Shown: one piece after another, positions 50,001 to 62,000 of the stretch
Layout of the letters: each line of letters starts with the position of its first letter
How positions within the stretch are numbered: position 1 is the first letter of the stretch
Assembly (NCBI GenBank): GCA_032158295.1
Contig: CM063250.1
Span: forward strand, 2,859,501 to 2,923,500
Direction of reading: 5' to 3'
DNA: 64,000 bases
From: Pycnopodia helianthoides
Taxonomy: Eukaryota; Echinodermata; Asteroidea; Forcipulatida; Asteriidae
The notes under the pieces: generated by a model
Database searches by the model: none
The model's input: the letters and a program-made list of their open reading frames with translations, nothing else
Told to the model about the DNA's origin: nothing
Made by a program: the position numbers and the translations under genes

Positions 50001-53000
50001 GCAACAGCTGTAGCCACAGCTGCAGCAATCCCAGAGCTGCCAACTCTCTCTGATTCCGCAGAAAGTTCCCTGAAAAAAAACCCAATCTTTCCATGTTCTG
50101 ATGAACAAATTTGAAAATCTCCCTGATTATGGAAACGTTTTCCCTGTTATGTTGAATGTGATTTTAAATATCTCCCTGATTGTTGTGCAAAAGTTCTCCG
50201 ATTAGAAGATGCAAATGATATCAGGTCTGCAATTCGGACACGCCCTTAGTTACAGGGGCCATGAATATTAACATTTATCTTTTTATTTATATTTTTTTTG
50301 GGGGGGAGAGGGATATGAAATTACCCCAAAGGGATAATGCACGGTACCAATAACAAAAATTAGGAAACCAGGAAAGAGAGTATTTGACAAAACTTACAAA
50401 ATGACTATCAAAAATAAAGCAAGTGAAAGACTTGGATCTTAGGAATGAATGTGTTGATCTGTCCTGTCTTTTTTGGGGGAGACTGAGCACGTGTCTTTGG
50501 CTTCAGATAAAGCTAGGGTTGAAACTTCAGGCCATGAAAATTGTTTTCTGCTTTTTATAAGAAGTTTGCAACAGCTAATTTAATTTTTATAAAAATAAAA
50601 AAAAATTACTTTCCCCCCTCAGATTCTGATACTTTCTACCTGTTATTAAGGTTCCATACATTTTTTTTGTTTTGTTCAGGTACTATTTTGTGGAGAATAA
50701 TTTATTTGTACGTGCCGTCAATGCCGAATTCCCCTATGGTTATGAGTATCTGGGAAACTCAGGCAGACTCGTCATCACTCCGCTGACGGATCGATGTTAT
50801 CTCACACTCACTGGTGCCCTGCATTTGAATTTTGGTGGGGCACCGGCCGGCCCTGCAGGCACCGGTAAAACAGAGACAACAAAGGTATGACATTTTTTAT
50901 GATTTGGGTCCGATATTGCTACTTACATAATTTTGTATGGTCCCTTTCTCTAACGGTTATCATGGATAGTGTTTTTCATTGTACGAGAAGGGAGCCAGAT
51001 TGATTTCCCCTGTTGACCTTGGTTTGGTGTAGAATGGGAGGGGAGGAAGAATGACTTGGAAAATTAATCATTTTCTTTTTTTTATTTGTTCAACTGATTT
51101 AAAGGTAGGGTCATAGATTGGTTTTTGTCAACTAGTGCTGATTTGTAGGCAAAATTATAAAGAAAGATACAACAAAAGTCACATGTGAAAGTTTCAGCTG
51201 AACACGGTGTCTACTTGCTGAGAAAACAGCAAAAAACTGTCACAGTATTTTCACAAGAATGTCACAATCCATCCACGTTCACTGAGGTGACAGCAGGACC
51301 AAGAGCATCTCTGGCTGACACCAACCCTCAGAAATCTGAGAAAAGATTCATGCTTGAATCATTTCTAAGATTCAAATGTTTTGGGGTGAACATTTTTCCA
51401 AACCACATTACTTCGAAGGGAATCCTTTCTTAAAATAGTTTATACTATCAACAGCTGCAGTGCTACCTTCAATTGTTTGATTGGCGATTTGTATTGTTTG
51501 TTGCAGGATTTGGGGAAAGCCCTAGCGATTCAGACAGTAGTCTTCAACTGCTCTGACCAGCTTGACTTCATGGCCATGGGCAAGTTCCTGAAGGGGCTAG
51601 CCAGCTCCGGTGCCTGGGCTTGCTTTGATGAGTTCAACCGAATTGATATTGAAGTGTTGTCTGTGGTAGCCCAACAGATCAGTACAATCCAAAAGGCCCA
51701 GCAACAGAAGGTAAGTCCCTTGACAGAGTGCCCCCATTAGAAAACTGGAAGGTGGCTTTGTTTTTTCTGGCCAGCTGTGATCCGATTGCGACATGGTGGC
51801 TGTTGGACACGGACCTTGAAATTTGACATTTGATTCAGTGTTGAATCAGTGTTGGTTCAGTGTTACTTCAGTGTTGATTCAGTGTTGATTCAGTGTTGAT
51901 TCAGTTTTGATTCAGTGTTAGTTCTGTGTTGATTCAGTGTTGGTTCAGTGTTGGTTCAGTGTTGATTCTGTGTTGATTCAGTGTTGGTTCAGTGTTGGTT
52001 CAGTGTTGCATATGAGAGAAGACATTTTAGCTGCCGTCATTTATGTAGTATTTCAGTTGTACTAAGGTTTTTTTTACTATCACATAGAAACATTGAGGAT
52101 TTATTGTATTCCTGATATTGTTTTTTATGTAACAGGTCGACAGATTCATGTTTGAGGGTATAGAGATATCGCTGAGGTTATCCTGTGCTGTGTTCATCAC
52201 TATGAATCCAGGTTACGCTGGCAGAACAGAACTGCCTGACAATCTCAAGGTACACATTATAGGTTTACCGGTCATTTTTTGGCAAATAAGCAGCCAATTA
52301 AAACGTTGTGTTTTTCTATTTTCTATTTGCACAATATTTAACATGTAGATGAGGTTACAAGCACATCATGTCCTCCATTGAACTCGGGTTTTTACAGAAA
52401 GCAGTTCTGGCTTGGGTGAATTTTATGTCATCTATGATCATAAATACTTCCTGCACTACGCAGGTACAGAAGGAAATGATTGTTTTTTCCGTAATGAGTA
52501 TTGCATAGTAACGCACAGGGGCAGATATATTTGACGTGCTACGCTAACGCCAAGTGGGCACCACTTTATGAGCTATGCTTGCGCCAAAAGTAAAATTGTT
52601 GTTTACACTTGTGTTTTGTAAAGTAAGTAAAGGGAAGACTTGTTATGCTTGACTGATGAGGTGTGACCGCCATTTCGTCCTGTCGGTGCAACAAGGTCAT
52701 AACTCGATTCTGCAGTTCTATCTCGGCGTCCATTGACTTTGTGTGAATATTTGTGTTATTTTAGGCGAGATACGACCTTTTGACATTCTAAATTTCACGT
52801 TTCACGCAAACGTCAATGTAGGAGACTTGTACTTTGTTGCATCGACGCGACGATATGTCTCCTGTAAACTTGCTCCTTTGTCTCAAATTGTCTACCATTT
52901 TTGTTGTGTCTTTACCGATCAGGCTCTTTTCCGCCCAGTGGCTATGATGGTGCCAGACTACGCCATGATCGCTGAGATCTCTCTCTACTCCTTCGGCTTC

Positions 53001-56000
53001 AGCGAGGCCAAGATCCTCTCCAAGAAGATCGTCACCACCTTCAAGCTGTCCTCCGAGCAGCTCAGTTCCCAGGATCATTATGACTTTGGGATGAGGGCTG
53101 TTAAGACTGTCATCTCTGCCGCCGGCAACCTCAAACGAGAAAACCCTGAGATGAGCGAGGTGAGATTTCACAACCGAAATTTGGCCAAAAGAATTCTCCC
53201 GAAAATGACTCTTCTTGCTAATTCTTCCCCCTGTAATTCAGAACTCTCAGCCAAACAACTTCAAAACTGTCTGAGCGGAGACTGATTCCAAATCTACTCT
53301 CAAAACTTACTTTTTGCAAAATATTTTCTTTGCAAACTTTCTTTTCTTGTTTATGTGATAAATGTTGTTGTTCTTTCTTCAGGAACTGATTGTACTGCGT
53401 GCGATCCGAGACGTCAACGTGCCGAAGTTCCTTCAAGATGATCTCAAACTCTTCAATGGCATCGTCTCTGATCTCTTCCCGAAGATTAAGTAAGACATTT
53501 GACTAATTCACTTGCAGATTGTAGTCGGGATAAATTTGTTTATCAGGATGGCTATGTCTGCATGTCAAATATGGAGCTTTTCCTGATTATTATAATATTT
53601 CTGGTAATGAAACCAAGGAGGTTTATAGAGACTTGCATATTTTTACCATTTTCATAAGGAATCTATTAGAAAATGAGTGGATCACAAAACTGAATTTGAC
53701 ATTGGAGCCCCTCTTTAAGCTGTTACTTGTGACTAAAGCAATTCAATGTACCAGACATTGTCACAGCTCACAAATGGCTTGTGTGTTGATTTATATTTTT
53801 CATTGTGAATTTAAATTTGATTTTCAATAGGGAGGAGCCGATAGACTACGGTAGCCTAGAGACATCAATCCGTCAAATGTGCGGCAAACTGGCACTGAAA
53901 GACGTGGATGGTTTCGTTGGTAAATGTATACAGCTGTATGAGACCACTGTGGTTAGGCACGGCTTGATGATCGTTGGACCAGCTGGATCTGGAAAAACTA
54001 TGGTGAGAAGAAAAAGTTATCTGTCTCAGCCTTTTTGTTTAATTATAATTTAATTGTGAATTTGTTAAACAAAGTTCAAACAAAATATATACAGAATAAG
54101 CAAAAATCAACTAAACAAGTGCGATTTGAGAGATTTTTTGAAAGCTGGTAGTGAGTTAGAGTGGTGGATACTGTAGGGTAAATTGTTCCAGAGTTTAGGG
54201 GCAGCAGCATTGAACATTTTGTCAACAGTGGTAGTACGGGTTTTGGGCACAACAAGTAATTTGGTATCTACAGATGGCTTCATTTTAACCATCTTGCTTC
54301 CTCCACCGAGTTATTTTCATCTTAAATATTTCCTTCTTGCAGCCCCTTCACCAAGATTGGCTTTTATAAACCTTGTGTGGGGCAAACCTGCATAGAGTAT
54401 ATTACAAATAAAACAAATGACCGTTTTCTCCCCAGTGCTACGAGGTGCTCAAGAGAGCCTTGTCGTCTCTTAAGGGAGAGGAGGCCGTAGGAGGAGGTAA
54501 CTACGAGAACATCATCACCTACATCCTCAACCCGAAGTCCATTACCATGGGGCAGCTGTATGGAGAGTTTGATATCCTAACTCATGAATGGTGAGTGTGC
54601 ATCAATTGTCGTCATCTCAGATCAGGGTCCACTTTCGTGGAGTCGCTTAAGCACAAAAAAGTAGCTAAGCACAACAAATTATGCTTACCAGAATTATATG
54701 GTTACCGGCCAAAAATACCACGTCACATGTACAGTCCGTGATTGGTATCCTGCCTTTTTCTGCTTTCCAGAAAATTTATAAGCAACATCTTTTGCTCTTC
54801 AGCTGCTCTATGAAATAGAATGATCGTGCAAATAATGTTTACATGTCATCACGTGACTTACAGTGGGTACTACATCATCTCAGCGGACGGCAAAGACGCG
54901 CAAAGACTATGTTGTGACAGAGCGAGTACACCGACAGTCAGCTTTATTTTTGTAATTAATAGCACAACTACTAAGCCCTTTTATTAAAGTTGTATGTTGT
55001 GACATTAATTTAAATCACATTACTTTTTCATAAATTGACAATTTGGCCAACAATTGGATTTAGAGCTTCTACTAACAATACATCAAGTGAGCTTTGTAAG
55101 ATTTTGTATATGATTTTACGAGTTAGGACTTGGATTTCTCTTTGATTTGACTTGACAGGACGGATGGTATCTTATCATCGTTGATTCGTATCGGGTCATC
55201 ATCTCAAGATGAAGAAAACCGTTGGTACATCTTTGACGGTCCTGTGGATGCGGTGTGGATTGAGAACATGAACACAGTGCTGGATGACAACAAGAAACTG
55301 TGTCTGAGCAGTGGAGAGATCATCAAGCTGACAGATGTATGGATAAATCGTTGTCAATATTATAGATAATGCCTTCATTCCTGCTATAATATTTCTCTTT
55401 TTGTGTCACTATGTACAAGGGGTCAGGCGTGTTTGTTGGCAATGTTTTGTTTTTTACGGTATCTTTTTGACAGTACTTTGTTGACAGTTATTTTTGTTGA
55501 CAGTATTTCGTTGACGATATTTTGTTTACATTGTTTTGTTGACAGTGTTTGTTGACAGTATATTGTTGCTAGTATGTTTTTGACAGTATTTTGTTGACAA
55601 TGTTTTGTTGACAGTATTTTGTTGACAGTATTTTGTTGACATAGTTTTGGTGACAGTATTTTTTTGACAGTATGTTGGTGACAGATTTTTGTTAACAGTA
55701 TTTTGTTGACAGTATTCATTATCTGCTCATGGCTAAATGATACATTTTTGTCACATCCTTCCTCTGGGCCTATTCTGTCCACAGACAGTTTTGAGAATTA
55801 CAAGAAATTCATAAAAAAGGTTATATGTACAGGATTGGTAATTATAAAAAGAAAACAAAAATGTTATTAGTGTTAATTTCAAACTTCCAGAGAAACACAT
55901 CCATTTGAAATATTGTCAAAGTTCAGGAAAAGAATGTAGATGACAGGTTGGGATTGAGTAGGAAGAAGATTGTTGATACATTTTCAAATCATCATTCTGC

Positions 56001-59000
56001 AAATCTTAGTAATTACCAAGTCTATACTCATTCTTTGAAAATCATTTAACATACCTTTTAATATTTTAACTTCTTTGGTTGTCGTGCTTAATGATTCCCC
56101 GCTGACAGAATTAAAATGAGTAAAAACAATTTTAACCTCATATAAGCCACTCCTATCATGAGTTTTACCAATAATTTCCTTTGATGCAGTTCATGAGGAT
56201 GATATTTGAAGTAGCTGACCTGGCCGTAGCTTCACCAGCCACCGTCAGCCGTTGTGGTATGGTGTACCTGGAACCCAGTATTCTTGGATTGGAACCGTTC
56301 GTCACCTGTTGGCTCAAACGTATTCCGGAGAATATTTATCCATACAAGGAGCAGCTGCAGTCACTCTTCGATCGTTTCTTGGAGGTTAGTGTGGATTGTC
56401 AGCTCTTTTTTTTCCCCAGTTAATATCTTATAATTAATTAAGATTTTAACTTGCCTTCAATTCAATTACAAAATCACAAATCGTCGACTGAGTGCTATAA
56501 AGTTGATAATTGCAATTTCATATACATAAAGATCAAAATGCGTAAAAAATATATTTTTAAATAATTTAAAATATCCACAAACGAATGTTTTACCAAGAAT
56601 TTGTTTTCTTTTTGCCAAATAATTACTTTGGAGACCACTCTTGATCAGTAAGCTCCATTTACCAGGAAATTGAAAATGTATGCAAAACCAATTTTATAAA
56701 AAACCATTCAAACTGCGCTAACAATCTTAAGGTCCTGACCCGACGATATATTTCCATACCAAATAGAAATTATATACAATGCGAAAAAAGATATCATTCA
56801 ATAAAAAGGAATACTTTATAAAGTATATTCAAAGATAACCCAGACAGTTTGTCCATTCTGATTGGTTGAGAGAAGATCATGGGGGCCATGTTTAAACGTG
56901 CAGCAGAGACGTGGTAAAAGCGTTCAAACATACGCATTTTGGCTCGCACGCTTACACAGGCGCTAGTTTACTCGTATTGCAATCAATACATACCAGCTAT
57001 TCAATGTAAAGTTTAATAGCATGCGCACGTACGCACAACCATTCATTGCCACAAGCATTTTGACCCTTCGCGAAACGGAGCCTGAGGACGTGCAGGAATT
57101 TAAATTTTACAAAACAGAAAAAGTTTTATAGATTTTCCTTCATTATTACGCTTTTTCTAAAAAGGGCATTTGTAATTGTAAATAAAAGAGTAGTGGCTCG
57201 GTCTCAACCGACTGTTTAAAAACAGACACGGTCGTGGCCATGTGATAACAGTTCGGTCCTTTATCACACGACCACGACCCTGCCTGTTTGAAATGGCTGT
57301 TTAAGATCCGCTCTTTTATTCCCGTATAAGATGCTGAATAGGTATGTAGACATCTAGTTGAAGCTGGGGCCCGAAGCAGCTAAGAGGGAGAATTTATTTT
57401 CTTTTTTGTTTTAGGACTCAATTGAATTTATTCGGAGTAACTGTAAGGAGATTGTCGTTACCATGGACAGCAATCTCACCCTCAGCATGCTGAAACTCCT
57501 AGACTGCTTCTTCACGCCGTTCATCCCTCAAGAGGTAAGTGGTCCAGTCCATCATGCCACTGTCCCTATGTAAAAATTGGAACGGTGTATTGATATTAAG
57601 GGTGGTAACTTTGACATCATCAACACATTGACATTATAATTCTCATAATAAATTCTGGGGGAATAGTGAGTTACAGTTAGAAGAATGTCCTTTGTGCCTC
57701 CAAAAATGTTCATTTTGGCCTTATAAACCCCCCCCCCAAAAAAACCCCACTTTCATGTTTTGTTTGCCCATTATTCAAATCTTTGCTTTTCCAATGCTGT
57801 GTACTTTTGGACACATTTTTGTGCTTTTGTTTTGCTGCTTTTTATTTTGCTGCTTTTTATTTTTTTATTTTAAACTTTTTTCTGCTGAATTTGATTTGCT
57901 ATCTTTGCATGCTATCTTTGCACCCCGCTGATGCAAATTATCCCCGGCTGTAAGTGTTCTGTGCCATTGCAAGCTTTTGCTTTGTTATTTCATATTTTAT
58001 TGACTTGGTTTTGCAGTGAATTTGCTCATTTTCGTATCATTTTACCATCATTTTGTTGATAACTAATGAGTTTATGGAAGTATCTGCTCAGCGATTGCAT
58101 TGTTTGGCATCCTTTTGATATTCTGATTGTAAAAAAAATATATATATATTACTTAATATTATAGGGCAGGATTGTTTAAACATCTAGTTTGTAAAAAAAA
58201 AAAATGAAATCACTTTATGCTTTGTTTATTGAAACAAGTATTTACTGTTTCTTAAATCATGACAGTCTGATTGAAAACAACAAGAGAAGGAGATATTATT
58301 CTAAATAATATTGAACAAAGAAAAATTTACTAGAGTGGGACTTGAACCTGTAACCTCTGGATTAATGTGCTGGTGCTCACCCAACTGAGCTATCTAGCAC
58401 TAACTTATTTTGTTTGATTGCCTGCCTTCCTATATTGTCAATATCTTTATTCGGGGTGCCATGTAGAAGCCATTCATCTACTAACTTTTGTTTATTATCA
58501 TCATCACATTAATTCAAACAATGCACCATCATCACCATCTTCAAGAGACCTTATGTGCATTGTCACTGCAGAGGGACGCCCTCACGTAGGTAAAAAATGG
58601 GTTGGCCAATTGGCCCATCCTGTTCACTGCGCGTACGTAGCTTTTGTATTTTCATTGTTCCATCATCGTTTTTCCTCTAAGATAGTGGCAGGATGATGTC
58701 AGTGCGTAAGGAACTATACTTAACATTAACAGTATCACCACCACTATCATCATTGCCATCATCAATACCATATTCTTGTAGGATGTACTCCCTACATATA
58801 TGTACCATGTATAAAGTTGATTTAAATACTAAATTGTTTTCTTCTAATATCTTATGTGGTGCTTTATATCACTGTGAGGTCTTGATGCACTTTTTAGAAT
58901 CATCCGAGTTTTGAGCTTCATATTTATACATCGCAATGGATAAAAGACCTGTTTGTCCAATTTCAGACAATAAAGAGGAACTTTCTTTTTAAGGTGTAGC

Positions 59001-62000
59001 ATACAATCTTATCTTTTCATCACTTCCTGGCAGTGGTGAAAAGATTTTTACGCTACAATTTTTATGGAGAGGATGCAAGGGTCCAACAGGAGTAGATCTA
59101 GTGAGTAGTTGGCCGATGGGACTGACCATTATTTACCAGGGGGGGGGGGAGGTGGCAGCCACTATTCCGGTATGGACTCCTCTCACCAACGTCACATTTC
59201 TATAGCAATACGGAGGTCTGCCAGGCTGGAGTTACTACACGCATGTCTGATGAGGACACATAGCGCCATCCAGCGTTGAATTTTGTAGCACATGCTCGAT
59301 GCAGTTCTAGTGAAGTGATTGCGTGATGTGCACGTGTAAGAACTCCAGCATGGCGAGCGATAAAATAGTGACACCATCTAAAGAAGAGTCTAAAGCAGAA
59401 TATAGGCTGATGCAGGATTAGTTTTTGCCCTTGAGGCTTGTGCCCCAATCCACCCCCATCCTCCTTGATCTGCCAGTGTCTAGAGACAACAGCTGGAGCC
59501 ATTTAAAAAATGAACCGCTTTCCTCCACTTCTCAGGGTGAGCCACCTATCTCAGAAGAGAGATTGGAGCGAGTGGCGGAGCTGATTGAGCCATGGTTCAT
59601 CTTTGCCCTCATCTGGGCCGTCGGGGGGACGGTGGACTTTGATGGACGACTCAAATTCAGCGCCTTCTTGAGGGAAAAGATGAAGAAGGAAGAGGTGAGT
59701 GGGGAGAACATTTTGTTCCTGTACTTCTTCAGAAAAGTATATACAAATCTGTTCATTGCTGAACTGTTTTCTTTCCAAGTATGACTTTACAGTCTACTGT
59801 ACCCTTTTTGTACCAACGTCAAGTCAAGTTGACCAAAGCTGCTCACACAAAACACTCAGTAACACCAAGGTAGTTGGATCTCATCAGAGCAGTTCAGATA
59901 AGATGAGGTTTTGAAGTTAAGTGAAACTTGCTGTTACTGTTATAGAAGCATTTCATGCTCGATACGTGGCATAGTGTACCCCTCCTACTATGTCTTCATT
60001 GTATTCTGGGAATCTCAGGAGTTCTTTAGAGGATTTTAGGGGTGGGGGGTACCTCCGTACCAGAGGAAAAGAGTGTGTTAAAGTATTGGGGGGGGGATAT
60101 CCGCTGCCACATATCGGCAATTGTAACTGCTCTGATGGCAATTCAAACCAGTTTATACAAATTTGTACAAATCCACCCAGATTGCATTGCAATTCCCAAC
60201 TGACAACCTGGTGTACGACTACAAACTGGACGATGGTGGCGTCAGCAAACGACCATCCAAAGACGATGAAGAAGAAGAAGACGCTGGAAAGAAGAAAGAG
60301 GTGAGTCTAAGAAATAGTGAACTCGTTGAATCTGTCAAGGATTTGGGAAGAGAACACAGGATTGCTTCGTAAGGATTGTCAAATGTTGGTTTTAAGAAGG
60401 GCACATTAAGGTTAGTCTTCTACCTGTGAAGATTTCATTAGAGTAAATGGTCATATTTGTGTAGAAACAGCTTTCAATTGTTGCATGTTACAAGTGGTAA
60501 TATTACTGATTGTGGTCTAAACTAGAACCAACATCACATTGTAGAGTCTTTAAAATATTGACCCCTTGCACCAATTTACAATGTCACACGCAGCTACTGC
60601 TGCCATGCTCAACATTGTGGGAGTCAACTTATAAACTTGTAAACGCCACGACGCCTATAAATGCGCACTACACTGTATACCACACAGGACATTGACTCCC
60701 AAAATGGCACAACCAAGATTATTGTGATGATCCCATTAAACCAGTTTGAACCAGTTTGAACCAGTTTGAACCAGTTTGAACCAGTTTGAACCAGTTTGAA
60801 CCAGTTTAAACCAGTTGGAACCAGTTTGAACCAGTTGGAACCAGTTTAAACCAGTTGGAACCAGTTTAAACCAGTTGGAACCAGTTTCAGCTAGTAAATT
60901 TAACCCACATTTCTCTACAACAGACGCTGCAGAGCTCTGGCTCAAACACCAAGGCATCAGTTGAAATTTTCACCGAGGTCAGGGTAGTTGTTGTGGGACC
61001 AACCTTATTTCCTGATTTGTCCCAACCTTGTCATTATTTGTTAAGCATAATCTTAAAAGTTTGAGTCAAATCGAGTTCCATTTTAACATTTTTTTAAAAT
61101 AAAATTTTACATTCAAACTTTTCTGAGGAGTAAGCAATGTGGTATTGTAAAAGATGTTGTGTTTAATTTGCTTTTATAATGCATGAAGGTTTCAATTTCT
61201 TTCAATTTAACATTAATGAGTTGATTAATATTTATCTTTGATTATATTCTTCTTTTTGCAAAGATCTATAATGAGAATTATAACTTTTATTTTTGTTATT
61301 TTGCTTGTTTGTACATGCTTTTCTCTCAAAGGTTTATTTGACGGAAACCAGTTTTTCATGTAAAATTCTTTATGGACGTTACCCACTGTTTGCTTCCATT
61401 CACGTGACTAACTTTGCTTATATTTGCATTATTTTTATTACTCAGAAGATTAGTTTAATCATTGGCAATTTTTTATTTATGTAATTGTTTATACATTTTG
61501 GGTGATTTGTTACACTTTTCTGATTGTTAACAGGCCTGGAATTACACAGAGGCAACAGAAGCCATGGCCTCTATTGCTCTAGTCTCGGTCTTTGTGCCCC
61601 TTTCAATAGTTTCCATAGGTGTTAAGATTTGTTTACAGGAGTCCCCTTTGTAAGATGAAATGGCCTTGCCCTCTCAAAGATGAAATTCCAGGCTTGTATT
61701 AACTTTGTTTATTTCAATATTTTTGTTTGTTTTATTGACTACATTTTTCACTCACAAATACTCTCTTTACACGGGGAATTTAACCAGTTACTTAATATCC
61801 CTCATGCAAGAATTGTTTAAACGTTTGTTTTGGGGTGGTTGGTTTTATTTTAGGTTCGATGGCTAGACTGGATGTACGGATTGAGCGAGTGTAAAATTAC
61901 TCCTGAGATGCGTTACTCGGACATCATCGTACCCACTGCAGACACTGTCCGTGGGTCACACCTCATTGAGATGTTACTCATCAATAAGAAGCGGGTAGGT

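Noticed and set aside
55423..55782. Minus-strand 119-codon open frame with [11 protein letters not shown] repeats
   Set aside because: Translation of the 14-bp minisatellite.
58325..58402. Possible functional tRNA gene on the minus strand
   Set aside because: Boxes A and B are present but the anticodon arm does not fold well and the flanks recur elsewhere with SINE body sequence.
60088..60095. Poly-G runs as G-quadruplexes
   Set aside because: They are single G tracts, not four spaced tracts, and appear to be ordinary simple repeats.
60736..60957. Minus-strand open frame of repeated [10 protein letters not shown] units
   Set aside because: Produced by translating the 10-bp minisatellite, whose period keeps a frame open; no start context or flanking gene.
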